In this document: piece by piece, positions 11,207 to 24,400 of the stretch
How the letters are laid out: each line of letters opens with the position of its first letter
Position numbering within the stretch: the first letter of the stretch is position 1
Assembly (NCBI RefSeq): GCF_019320115.1
Contig: NC_089589.1
Coordinates: forward strand, 21,972,580 to 22,036,579
DNA from: Miscanthus floridulus
Lineage: Eukaryota > Streptophyta > Magnoliopsida > Poales > Poaceae
Direction: 5' to 3'
Length of the DNA: 64,000 bases
The notes under the pieces: model-generated
The model's database searches: none
The model's input: only the letters and a program-made list of their open reading frames with translations
Told to the model about the DNA's origin: nothing
Position numbers and translations under genes: made by a program

Positions 11207-12458
11207 GTAAACAATCAGTACTGTTCATTGCTATACTAATAATATCACTCACTTTTCCCCTTATATTACTTCATTGGCAAGTACTCCTCTTAGCTATATA
11301 CAATGTGTAGCGTATAAACCATAGCAAGAGACATTTATAGATCCTGTGATATATATACACCAAAATCCAGAAGTTTCAAATTATAGTTTGGATTGTTTTT
11401 TCTATCTCCCAAGTAAAGCTAGGGCTCTTACCATAAGCTGCCATCTTTGCATGTCTGAAAGATTATTTAGTTTTGGTACGTTTCCTGTATCTTTGACCTC
11501 CTTATCAGTATGCAAATAGGAGTATAGACAGGTTCACAAATAGAAATGTCATTATTAATTGAGTAACTTCCGCAAAAAAACTACGGATAGATTAGTGAAA
11601 CCTTTTTTTTTTGCTAAAACTGATATAATGAAAGACAATCACAAGTACCCTTGCACAGTCTCCTTCTATGAACACAAGCAAGAACATCCTAATCCTATGA
11701 GCACCTCTAATAGATTAGACTTATGGATCTCAATATTGATGAAGTTGATATAATAGGGGGGTCTCATTGTCGACGGGTACATCATGTACTACTACTAAAT
11801 AAAATAATATATAGTGCCGCCAATTCCTAGATTAAATGAATGACGATGCTAGCATCCATGTTGAGTAGAGTATAAAACAGGGCACTAGGTGGATAGGACC
11901 ACCGGAAGAAACCAAGACCGTCTCCAACAACTGTGACCCAAAATATAAGACACATTCGTCATTTGGGCAGCGCTACAGGCAATGAGTTCAATATCCATTT
12001 TTGGTCTTCTCCAACAATATGACCAAAAAGATAACCCTTTCTGCAAATAGGTCTCCAGGAGAGAGGATACTCAGATTTGGGTTATGCCTCTCTTGGCACC
12101 TAAAATGGATCTTTTCGTATAGATACTCTGTTGGAGGCTATAGGTATTCTGTTAGAGACCCATTTTGGGTTTGGGTGCAGCAATGGGTCTCCTCTTGGAG
12201 ACAGCCTCAGAGGGTAGCCATAGTTCACAGTGAAACAATTATTAAATATGTTTTATCACGCAAAATATCATTTGGTACTTGGGTAGCTAGGCATAAATCG
12301 AGAAAGCTAACCCCTACATCCCAATTAAATAGCTAGGTCATCAGTTTATTTCGTGATATGTCATCACCAGCCGACTACGAAATGAACATGAACATCATAT
12401 GAAAATGCATGCTTTCCAATATGAATCTAATGTTGACACTCCCTAAAATTTGGAACAG
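11207..12458. other. Spacer between the two DUF26 exons
   Basis: I see no gene. It is AT-rich, with one possible MITE at 11916-12208. The last bases (GGAACAG at 12452-12458) form an acceptable splice acceptor ahead of copy 2. Confidence 0.4.
11916..12208. mobile_element. Possible MITE in the DUF26 spacer
   Basis: The left end GACCGTCTCCAACAA and the inverted right end GAGGCTGTCTCCAAGAGG are imperfect inverted repeats, and the TCTCCAACA motif recurs inside. No clear target duplication was found. Confidence 0.35.
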
Positions 12459-15400
12459 ATGTGGTACAATACAAGGATTGCTCCAGCTCCGGAAACGTCA
12501 GCACCAGCAGCGACCCCTACCAGTTGAACCTCCGCCAGTTTCTCGACGCGCTCCCCTCGAATGCCATCAACAACAGCGGGTTCTTCAACGGCACGATGGG
12601 GTCGGAGAACAAGGTGTTTGGGACGGCCATGTGCCAGGCCGACATACCATGGCCGGACCAGTGCAAGAACTGCCTCCAGGCGGCTTCCGCCGGGGCGCCC
12701 AAGGCCTGCCCGGCGAGCAACAACGCAAGCGTCGCGTACCAGGGCTGCGTGCTCCGGTACTCGGACATGCCCATTCTCGCCGCCGCAGACGACGAAGCTT
12801 CCAGTAGCATTGCCTTCTACACGCAGAACCACGCGGCCAGCGTGCCTGATACCACTGCCTTTCAGCAAACCCGCCAGGATCTGCTGACGGATCTGGCCGG
12901 CGCAGCTGTTATCTCGCCCATGATGATTGGGTCGGGCAACAGGGAGTTCAACAGCACGCACAAGCTCTACGGTCTGGCGCAGTGCAACAAGGACTTGCCG
13001 AGGGAATTATGCTCCCGCTACATTAAATCGGTCGCGCTGAAATTGGCGACTGATGTGCAATGGTCGGAGGGGGTGGCGATCACAGGGTTTAACTTCTACA
13101 TCAGGTACGACCTGACGCCCTTCCAAGTTTACGTGCCCAGCAACCTTTCGGAAACAGCAAGAAGGCAATCAGCAAAAGGTATCTAATTTCACGCACTTTT
13201 TTCCTTCTTATTATCCTCTGAGATATACCAAAATCCACATACCAAAATTATAAAGTGATTTTTTTATCGCCAAAGTAAGGAAGACACCAACAAGACTTCA
13301 AATCCTGGTGGCCTAAAAGAATCCCCCTAGCTGGCAACAAAAAAAAAATAGATTGGCCTATGGCATTTCCAGTTGGTGTGGGCCCTCCTACCGATAGGTA
13401 GCCCGGGGGGTCATGGTGGGCCCAGGGTTAACCTACGTATTGGATTGTGTCCCATCTGGGCTCTGTAGGCAAAGCGATAATACTATGCATTCATGATGGT
13501 GTAATTGCTCGAACCACGCATCGGCACAGATGGGCCTTCGGTGATTTTTTTTTAAAGCTACATCATAACTTTTTTAAAGCTACAAACTCTGGACCTCCGG
13601 TCATCAAGAGCTCAGAGCCAGAAGACAGAACACAATGACCATAGCTAGCTAAACAGTCAGCCATCTTATTACAACATCGGTTACAAATAGAGACATTACA
13701 ACAAGAAAATTCGAGGCACATTAAGTCACGAGCTTGTTGTACAAGGCATCCCACAGCACTTCGATCGATTTCGCTCCCTTTCAAAGCATAAGCCAACACA
13801 GCGTTGTCCATCTCCAAGATAATGCGCGTCATGCCCATCTGTGAAGCATATAGAATGCCTCTGTTCACCGCCATTGCCTCAGCATGAAGAGCAAATGCTG
13901 CATATTTGATATTTCTAGCTCCTGAGGCTAACACATCGCCATGCTTATCTCTGACAACGAAGCCTCAGCCTCCTTTTCTTGTCTTTTGGTCATAGGCACC
14001 ATCAGTATTGATCTTGTAGATATCCTCTGGTGGTGGTTTCCATTTACTATTATTAGTTACAGCCCCTTTCATTCCAGTCGCATTAAGCTTCTCAAACTCC
14101 ATTTGAAAATAACATGTGGAATTATGGATTTCTGTTGCACTCAACATTCTTCTTCCCTCATTAGCCTTGTTCCTCGCTGACCACCATCTCCATAGGAAAA
14201 TTATAATCTTCAACTGAGTATTTTCATCCAGCATCCAAATCGTACTACAAGTCTCCCATGCAGAATTGCATCTAGATAAATCAGTTCTGATGTGTTCCAA
14301 ATTCATTAGGCGCCAGCACATCCTAGCAAACGTGCATTTGAAAAAGAGGTGGCCATTATCCTCATCAAACCTTTTGCAAATGGGACATCTTGTATCTATG
14401 TCAATACCATGCCTTACCAGGTTTCTTCTTGTTGGCAAACTGTCACACCCAATTTTAAGGATAAAATTGAATGCACAAAACTCGTGTGTGCCCAGGGATC
14501 AATCACACATACAAGCTGACAAATTACAAAAAGTATCATCACGGTGTCTCATACATCAGAGTTATAATATAACTTAGTCTTATACATCACAGCGGAAAAT
14601 AAAAGGTAACTCTCTCATGGGGCTTCATCACAGGGAAGGTCAACTGGTTGACCACAAGCCTAAAAATCCTCAGGAAAATCTTCATACCCGTTGTCATCTG
14701 TTACCCATGTAACACCCGGTTTCAAGGACAAAGCCGAATGCACACCATATGTGAGCCCTGGTAATCAAACCTCACATATAGCTACAAATGAAGGGGCAGT
14801 ATCAATTCACAATGCTTAAAATATAGCGAACTTAGCAAAAGAGATAACCTTAGAAAGCAATCAACGGATAGACAACTCTGATCTCCGGGTGCAGACTTCA
14901 CTCCCCTGGATCCAACTAACTGGTTGATCACAAGCCTAACTTCTCAAGTCTCTGACAAACTGTTATCCGGCCTGAGGTGTGGGGGAAATTGCAAGAGTGA
15001 GTCTATGTCGAACTCAGCAAATATAGCAACAAGGTAGTGTATTCCATAGCCACATGATCAAGTATAATTGAATAATAAATAGCTCAAAACAACTCAGTTA
15101 AGCATAATTAAACAAGTGCTCATCTTTGGCGTAAGAATCCCTTGGCCGCTCGTGACCGTGAGCACGGCTGATATATCAGTTTATTAAACTCTGCGCAGAG
15201 GTGTACACTTTCACTATGAGTCATGATTTCCAAATGTACGGGTTTGCAAGGTCCAAACACCGGAAATCATATAAAGCTACTCAGAAGTTCGTCTAACCGG
15301 GAAGGGCCGCAGGGTCATCGGATATAGGAACCCCCCTTCCATTAAAAGGCCGCTTCCATAGCAAGGCACAACAGGACAGAGGCTGTCCTATACCCAACTC

Positions 15401-18400
15401 GCAGTATCCTCTAAGCCTGCTAGAAAAGGTCTCCCAAGCAACTAGAGCCAGAGCCATATAGCCCTCACAGCTGTACTGTAAGTCCCGGATGATCACTTAC
15501 AAATGAGACCTTGTGGAGAGGGAATTTAACCCTCCTGTTGTTGCTAACAAGTCATCTTTTATGTTTGTAGCATATTCATTAATCAAGTTTCAAGATCATG
15601 GTCACAGAAAGAAAACCCAAACTATACTTGCCTTAAACACCGATCCTTCGGTAAGCTTTAATCTTCAACGTTTTCTTCTTCTTCTTCTTGATCTCCAACT
15701 TCTTATAGATCACCAATGCAAAACTCACCGACTGGACAAGACCGAAAAGCACCACACAAGCATCCGAACAAGCATGCATAGCAAACATACTAGATTAGAT
15801 CAATACACCAATCAATAAAAAAGATTCCAAATCTAATCTACGCATTGCTACGATCACACACACGCGAAAGACACTAATCGGAGCTACGGTAAAACAGAAA
15901 CATCTATCGAAGGATTTACGTTGGAAAGAAAACTATATGCTTTATCTATTTTAATGATCATAAAACATGTATAAGATATCTCAGGGGAATATCTAAAATT
16001 GAGTTAAGTCATTTTATACTTGAGTTATTAGATTTAGAAAACTAAGATAAATTAATCATATCTTAATTATAAATATCTTGATATCATTTATGCAAATTAA
16101 ATTGAAATATAATAACAAATGAGAGTATATATATTCAAAGTATATATGTCACATTTAAACTTGGCAAATTACAATTTAAAGACATACATGTTTATGTCAC
16201 TAATTAATCATATTTTATTAATCAACATATCTCATATTATATAAAGTATTTAAACTTTACTTTAGAAATATAGAACATGTGAGAGCAACTAATAGAACAA
16301 TTATATTATGTCTCATAATTGATCTAAGCAAGTCATAATTAAAAATGCATTAATGTTGGCATACGTCATATTTTATAATTATAAAAGATTATATATATAC
16401 TTTTAGTCATTTAAACATCTATAAATTAAAAACATAAATCATGTGAGGGCATCTATTCATACTTAACACATATGCAACATTCAACTAATTATAATCTAAG
16501 ACTGTACTGAAGTTACTGATTAATCAGATTAACAGGTTATGTATAATCACCGGAATACAAAACCTATATTGTTTCTAGTTATAAAACTAATTATAAGCAT
16601 GTTAACCAATTTAATATTTAGCTATATATGAAAAATCATGTGACATGAAAAACATTGCCCCTAACATATCATTCACGTCAGCACGTACCAAACACAACTT
16701 AAACGGTGCAAAACGAAATTAGAACTTAAATTGCTCTTAATTAACAAGTTATTGAATAATCCTTAATCAAATTAATATTCAACTTATAAATTTCCAAGAT
16801 GTGAGACATGTTAAACATCGCTACTAACACGTATCTCTCACTGCGATGGAACTCGCGCAATCGAATCGAAATCGAAAACCTAAATCGACTTTAATTAATC
16901 AGCGATTAATTAATTATAGGCATAATTAATATTTTAATAAAATAAATTCATAATCATGTGATACGAAAACTAATAGCGCTACTGCGTAGACCTCCATGAC
17001 ACGAAACTAACGCAACTGGAACGAACTAAAACGGAATTAAAACGAAGAAACCACGGAGATTAAATGAACCGGTGGCAATACCGTAAATATAGTCATATTC
17101 TTCCTTGTGATCTTCACGTACAGAACATGGCCATGGCAGCCATGGGGGTGCTGCTGCTCACGCGCTGGGCGGGGAGAGAGGGGCCTCGGTCTGCGGCAGC
17201 AGCTGGCTGACCGGAGGCGCCAGGCCGTGGTTGATGAAGGCCGGGTGGAGCCGGTTGGTCTGCACGACCGTGCAGGACTCAGCGGCGGCCTGCCCTGCCA
17301 GAGCAGCGCCTGCTGTTCCTTCACGGGGCAGGGGCTGGGGCGCGGGTCGGCGGCGGCATGGGGCACAGTGGGGCCCGATGCGGCGCAGGTAATTCCCACC
17401 GACGACAGCGCACAGAGCCGGGGTGGCCGCAAAAGACGAACGCCGGCCATGGTTGCTCCTCGCCGGAGAAAAGAAAGATGAGACGGGAAACGGTCAAACA
17501 GGCACGGATTCGCGAAAAGGATGGAAAGACGGTGTAGAGAACGACGAGATCTACCTCGTGGTGGTGACGGTTTTCGCCGGAGGCGTCCGAGGTGGCCGAA
17601 AAAGCTCGCCGAAGGTTCATCGGAAACCTAGCTGTGGAGAACTTCGGCGTCCGATCTGCGGGGCTACAAGTGACGGCTCGAAAAACGGGCTATACTTCTG
17701 GAATCCTCGCGTCGAGGGCTACGCCGGCATATATATATATACGTAGGGTTTGGATATTTTGGAAATCCGAGATATTTTAGTAAATATTGATTTTCGAAAT
17801 TAAAATAATTACAGAAAATCAGGAATTACTATTTAGGCTCTGAAAAATATCTCTGAGCTCCGAAAAATTCCATAAAAATTCCTAGGAATAGATGAAAGGA
17901 TAAGGAACACAACCAAAGTGGTTTAGCTCCCGAAAAAGACTTTTGCATTGATCAAGGAAAAAGATAAAACTCCAAGAAATATGAATTTAATCCCGAAAAA
18001 GGTCGGAAAGATTCTCGGAAAGTGAGGCATCGTCCTAACGTGTCTTAAAACCTTTTCCAAGCCTTTAGATTTTAAAAACAAAGCATCTTATCTAACTTTT
18101 GTTTTTGCAAATTTTCAAATTCTTTTTAAACCACTACTTGAAAGCAATATTTTAAAGATTGAGATTTGAATTTATTTTCCTAACCACTCATCACAAAAGT
18201 ATCAATGCAATGGCATGTATGCACAAACATGTTGTTACCCTTATGTTGGATTTTAATTTAAAGAAAAATTTCTTTTACCTATGTTTTTATGAGCACCAAA
18301 CTACAAAATAAATCATTTTTACTCTATTTCTAAAAGTGCAAAATTTGGGGTGTTACAATTCTACCCCCCTTAAGATGAATCTCGTCCTCGAGATTCGGAA

Positions 18401-21400
18401 GATGATGATCAAGACACTAGAATACACCCTGCCATTGGATCTTCTTCACTTTCTCGAGTAGTTCCACCGTCTTGACAAAGATTCCTCTTGACTTTTACTC
18501 CAAATAGCATACTCGCTGATCCCTAGATGTTGATAGGCCCTCTAATTAACTATCAAGTATCCACAAACCAACTCTCTGGTACTCTTCCAATTGTTAGGCC
18601 TCTTCTCTTTTCTTTTTTTACAACCTCAATGAACTGTTGCAGCTGGGTGCTAGCTTATTCTTCACACTGACACTCCATATGCTTCTCACAAAGACCACTT
18701 TGGAATCCATTGGGTGACAAACTCTTGTCCTCACTAATTTCAAAATGTAACACAATACTTCTCAACATGTCTTGCTAGATTTTTTTTAGTCCAAGATATC
18801 AAATCGACTACCTCATACATCCATATTCCAATTGATCCTCATGTATTACTCTCTCTTGGTCCAAAATAGATTCCAACTTCAAAACACTACTAACTATATA
18901 TATACTCAGGTTGAGTTGTGACTCTTAAACACAAAACTTAATCCATGGTGTCGTCCAATCTTCTTAGCATAGCTCTTCCAATTTGCTAACGGCATTGGCA
19001 ACAACTTTTATTTCTTCTAAAGATAACACATACTTCTAAACCAAAAACATTTAGTTAATTAAACCCAACACTGATGTCACAATCTCAAACCAACTTACTG
19101 AAAATGTCCCTTAGATTCTTATGATTCACGTAGATATCACTCTTCATGTCCAAGTAGATAATACCACTATGCTCCACAATGGATAACTCCAGATCTCATA
19201 TGTCAAATAGTCCATCTCAAGCCTCCATAGTTGTCTTGATGCACAATTCACTGCTTTTCTTACATAGAGCACATCCATATCCTTGCCAACCGCTTTATAA
19301 AAGAAACTCTTGTGTTCAACACTATAATACCTCTAATGAACGTGTGATAGAATCTTACCATTCCGGGGAACTCTGAATCCCTCTTGCATACTTAAGCGGG
19401 TTCCAGCTCAACACATCTCTCTTGAGCGATTGTCCGTGTAATTCTATCATTAGAGACATCCCACAACCAAAAAGAGAACTCCATCCAAACTAAACTCACT
19501 TAAGTTGCCAAAGAACCAACTGTAGAGGAGTCCAATCATCATATTTTCGTATGCCATCAGTGCCAACTTGTCTTGAGTTGAAGGTTGAACTCCCAAGTGA
19601 TGATTGCTTGAAGCGAAGACCAATCCTGACAAAATATTTGAGCTCCTTGTAGATGATCCAACCTGTTAACAATCTTGAACAAAGATCCTTGTGTCGGATA
19701 GTGATTCCTCAACCGTAGGAATAACCGATACTTCCAAGTGAAGCTCTAGATTGTATGAGACCTCCATCTTGCGATTCCTTTATGCCTTGGCTACCCCCCT
19801 TAAGAACACATCAACCAGGGGCACCAAAGAATAGCTTGCATCTTCTTCTAAATGAGATAGTTATCATGATGTCGTCCTATTACCCCAAAGTGACTCATGT
19901 GCATTGGCAAAAACCAGAACCTGCAGTTCCTCGCGAGCATAAAAATAGCAGTGTAGTAAAACTAGTATAACTTCTGTTATGCAAATCCAATGAAGCTGTA
20001 CTTTATACCGTTGGAAAGCTTATGAAATTCTCTACCACTTTCTTATAGAACACTTTTCCAGATTCGGCAGTTAAGTTGGTCAAACACAGCACACAACAGA
20101 AACTGTCCTAGATTACAGACTGCACAGAAACTTCGGCTTGTGATGTTTATATCTCCCAAAATATATTAGCTATGATAGTGATTCCAGAGGCATATGAAAG
20201 ATACAGAGGTCTAGTTGTATCCAGAAAAATTCCACAAACTTTGCACCAACCAAAATTGCGTTATGACTAGAATACCACAGACTGCTCCAGATTTCTGACA
20301 GCACAGATACATCCTCTTATGATTTTCATAACTTCATAACCATAATAGCTATCAGGGTGATTCTTGAGGTCAGAGAAACATGTTGAAGTCTAGTATTCTC
20401 TAAAAGTTTACCATGATTTTTGATTGCCCAAAAACAGAGATATAAACCAAGGATGACAGGTTGCTCCAGAAAGCTAGGATAGGAAAACAGGAGAAAACCA
20501 AAACCCAACTATCTATTCATTAATCCTTATGTCTATAAACTAAATGAATTTGTGGAAAATCCCACAAAATCATTGCACTCATTACAAAGATTCAAAACAA
20601 AACATAATCATAATGACAAGACAACAAGCAATTAAGGTGCAGAATTCAATCATTGACTTACACTTGCGATACTATCGTCTTCTTCATATTATGGGTAAAG
20701 TTCCTATAGCTTAACTTCAAATTGCGCGAGAATGTGGTAAGACAAGATTCTAAAAGCATATCAAAGCAAGGAGTAGATGGGAACAAAAAGCTTTTAAAGA
20801 AGCATCAAGGAGGGGACGAATATCAAGGGTAAGAATGTAGTAGAGAAGAAAATATCAAGATTTATAGAACAAAGATTTTTGCTGTAACTTGTAAACCTTA
20901 GAACGACCAGTTTCTACTAGGCTTGAGTCCTACAGTCAGCATTGCTCTGATACCACTTGTAACACCCGGTTTCAAGGACAAAGCCAAATGCACACCATAT
21001 GTGAGCCCTGGTAATCAAACCTCACATATAGCTACAAATGAAGGGGCAGTATCAATTCACAATGCTTAATATATAGCGAACTTAGCAAAAGAGATAACCT
21101 TAGAAAGCAATCAACGGATAGACAACTCTGATCTCCGGGTGCAGACTTCACTCCCCTGGATCCAACTGACTGGTTGATCACAAGCCTAACTTCTCAAGTC
21201 TCTGACAAACTGTTATCCGGCCTGAGGTGTGGGGGAAATTGCAAGAGTGAGTCCATGTCGAACTCAGCAAATATAGCAACAAGGTAGTGTATTCCATAGC
21301 CACATGATCAAGTATAATTGAATAATAAATAGCTCAAAACAACTCAGTTAAGCATAATTAAACAAGTGCTCATCTTTGGCGTAAGAATCCCTTGGCCGCT

Positions 21401-24400
21401 CGTGACCGTGAGCACGGCTGATATATCAGTTTATTAAACTCTGCGCAGAGGTGTACACTTTCACTGTGAGTCATGATTTCCAAATGTACAGGTTTGCAAG
21501 GTCCAAACACCGGAAATCATATAAAGCTACTCAGAAGTTCGTCTAACCGGGAAGGGCCGCAGGGTCATCGGATATAGGAACCCCCCTTCCATTAAAAGGC
21601 CGCTTCCATAGCAAGGCACAACAGGACAGAGGCTGTCCTATACCCAACTCGCAGTATCCTCTAAGCCTGCTAGAAAAGGTCTCCCAAGCAACTAGAGCCA
21701 GAGCCATATAGCCCTCACAGCTGTACTGTAAGTCCCGGATGATCACTTACAAATGAGACCTTGTGGAGAGGGAATTTAACCCTCCTGTTGTTGCTAACAA
21801 GTCATCTTTTATGTTTGTAGCATATTCATTAATCAAGTTTCAAGATCATGGTCACAGAAAGAAAACCCAAACTATACTTGCCTTAAACACCGATCCTTCG
21901 GTAAGCTTTAATCTTCAACGTTTTCTTCTTCTTCTTTTTGATCTCCAACTTCTTATAGATCACCAATGCAAAACTCACCGACTGGACAAGACCGAAAAGC
22001 ACCACACAAGCATCCGAACAAGCATGCATAGCAAACATACTAGATTAGATCAATACACCAATCAATAAAAAAGATTCCAAATCTAATCTACGCATTGCTA
22101 CGATCACACACACGCGAAAGACACACTAATCGGAGCTACGGTAAAACAGAAACATCTATCGAAGGATTTACGTTGGAAAGAAAACTATATGCTTTATCTA
22201 TTTTAATGATCATAAAACATGTATAAGATATCTCAGGGGAATATCTAAAATTGAGTTAAGTCATTTTATACTTGAGTTATTAGATTTAGAAAACTAAGAT
22301 AAATTAATCATATCTTAATTATAAATATCTTGATATCATTTATGCAAATTAAATTGAAATATAATAACAAATGAGAGTATATATATTCAAAGTATATATG
22401 TCACATTTAAACTTGGCAAATTACAATTTAAAGACATACATGTTTATGTCACTAATTAATCATATTTTATTAATCAACATATCTCATATTATATAAAGTA
22501 TTTAAACTTTACTTTAGAAATATAGAACATGTGAGAGCAACTAATAGAACAATTATATTATGTCTCATAATTGATCTAAGCAAGTCATAATTAAAAATGC
22601 ATTAATGTTGGCATACGTCATATTTTATAATTATAAAAGATTATATATATACTTTTAGTCATTTAAACATCTATAAATTAAAAACATAAATCATGTGAGG
22701 GCATCTATTCATACTTAACACATATGCAACATTCAACTAATTATAATCTAAGACTGTACTGAAGTTACTGATTAATCAGATTAACAGGTTATGTATAATC
22801 ACCGGAATACAAAACCTATATTGTTTCTAGTTATAAAACTAATTATAAGCATGTTAACCAATTTAATATTTAGCTATATATGAAAAATCATGTGACATGA
22901 AAAACATTGCCCCTAACATATCATTCACGTCAGCACGTACCAAACACAACTTAAACCGTGCAAAACGAAATTAGAACTTAAATTGCTCTTAATTAACAAG
23001 TTATTGAATAATCCTTAATCAAATTAATATTCAACTTATAAATTTTCAAGATGTGAGACATGTTAAACATCGCTACTAACACGTATCTCTCACTGCGATG
23101 GAACTCGCGCAATCGAATCGAAATCGAAAACCTAAATCGACTTTAATTAATCAGCGATTAATTAATTATAGGCATAATTAATATTTTAATAAAATAAATT
23201 CATAATCATGTGATACGAAAACTAATAGCGCTACTGCGTAGACCTCCATGACACGAAACTAACGCAACTGGAACGAACTAAAACGGAATTAAAACGAAGA
23301 AACCACGGAGATTAAACGAACCGGTGGCAATACCGTAAATATAGTCATATTCTTCCTTGTGATCTTCACGTACAGAACATGGCCATGGCAGCCATGGGGG
23401 TGCTGCTGCTCACGCGCTGGGCGGGGAGAGAGGGGCCTCGGCCTGCGGCAGCAGCCGGCTGACCGGAGGCGCCAGACCGCGGTTGATGAAGGCCGGGTGG
23501 AGCCGGTTGGTCTGCACGACCGTGCAGGACTCAGCAGCGGCCTGCCCTGCCAGAGCAGCGCCTGCTGTTCCTTCACGGGGCAGGGGCTGGGGCGCGGGTC
23601 GGCGGCGGCATGGGGCACAGTGGGGCCCGATGCGGCGCAGGTGATTCCCACCGACGACAGCGCACAGAGCCGGGGTGGCCGCAAAAGACGAACGCCGGCC
23701 ATGGTTGCTCCTCGCCGGAGAAAAGAAAGATGAGACGGGAAACGGTCAAACAGGCACGGATTCGCGAAAAGGATGGAAAGACGGTGTAGAGAACGACGAG
23801 ATCTACCTCGTGGTGGTGACGGTTTTCGCCGGAGACGTCCGAGGTGGCCGGAAAAGCTCGCCGAAGGTTCGTCGGAAACCTAGCTGTGGAGAACTTCGGC
23901 GTCCGATCTGCGGGGCTACAAGTGGCGGCTCAAAAAACGGGCTGTACTTCTGGAATCCTCGCGTCGAGGGCTACGCCGGCATATACGTAGGGTTTGGATA
24001 TTTTGGAAATCCGAGATATTTTAGTAGATATTGATTTTCGAAATTAAAATAATTACAGAAAATTGGGAATTACTATTTAGGCTCTGAAAAATATCTCTGA
24101 GCTCCGAAAAATTCCATAAAAAATCCTAGGAATAGATGAAAGGATAAGGAACACAACCAAAGTGGTTTAGCTCCCGAAAAAGACTTTTGCATTGATCAAA
24201 GAAAAAGATAAAACTCCAAGAAATATGAATTTAATCCCGAAAAAGGTCGGAAAGATTCCCGGAAAGTGAGGCATCGTCCTAACGTGTCTTAAAACCTTTT
24301 CCAAGCCTTTAGATTTTAAAAACAAGGCATCTTATCTAACTTTTGTTTTTGCAAATTTTCAAATTCTTTTTAAACCACTACTTGAAAGCAATATTTTAAA

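Larger units (their letters stand above)
18358..20957 (-). mobile_element. Internal region of element B
   Basis: 2.6 kb with no long open frame. The minus-strand entry carries the primer site and the exit carries the polypurine tract preceded by CTCGAGGACGAGATTC. A short gypsy RNase H relic lies at about 19088-19330. Tracts around 19925-20170 and 20280-20480 resemble each other and element A, suggesting old internal duplications. Confidence 0.75.
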
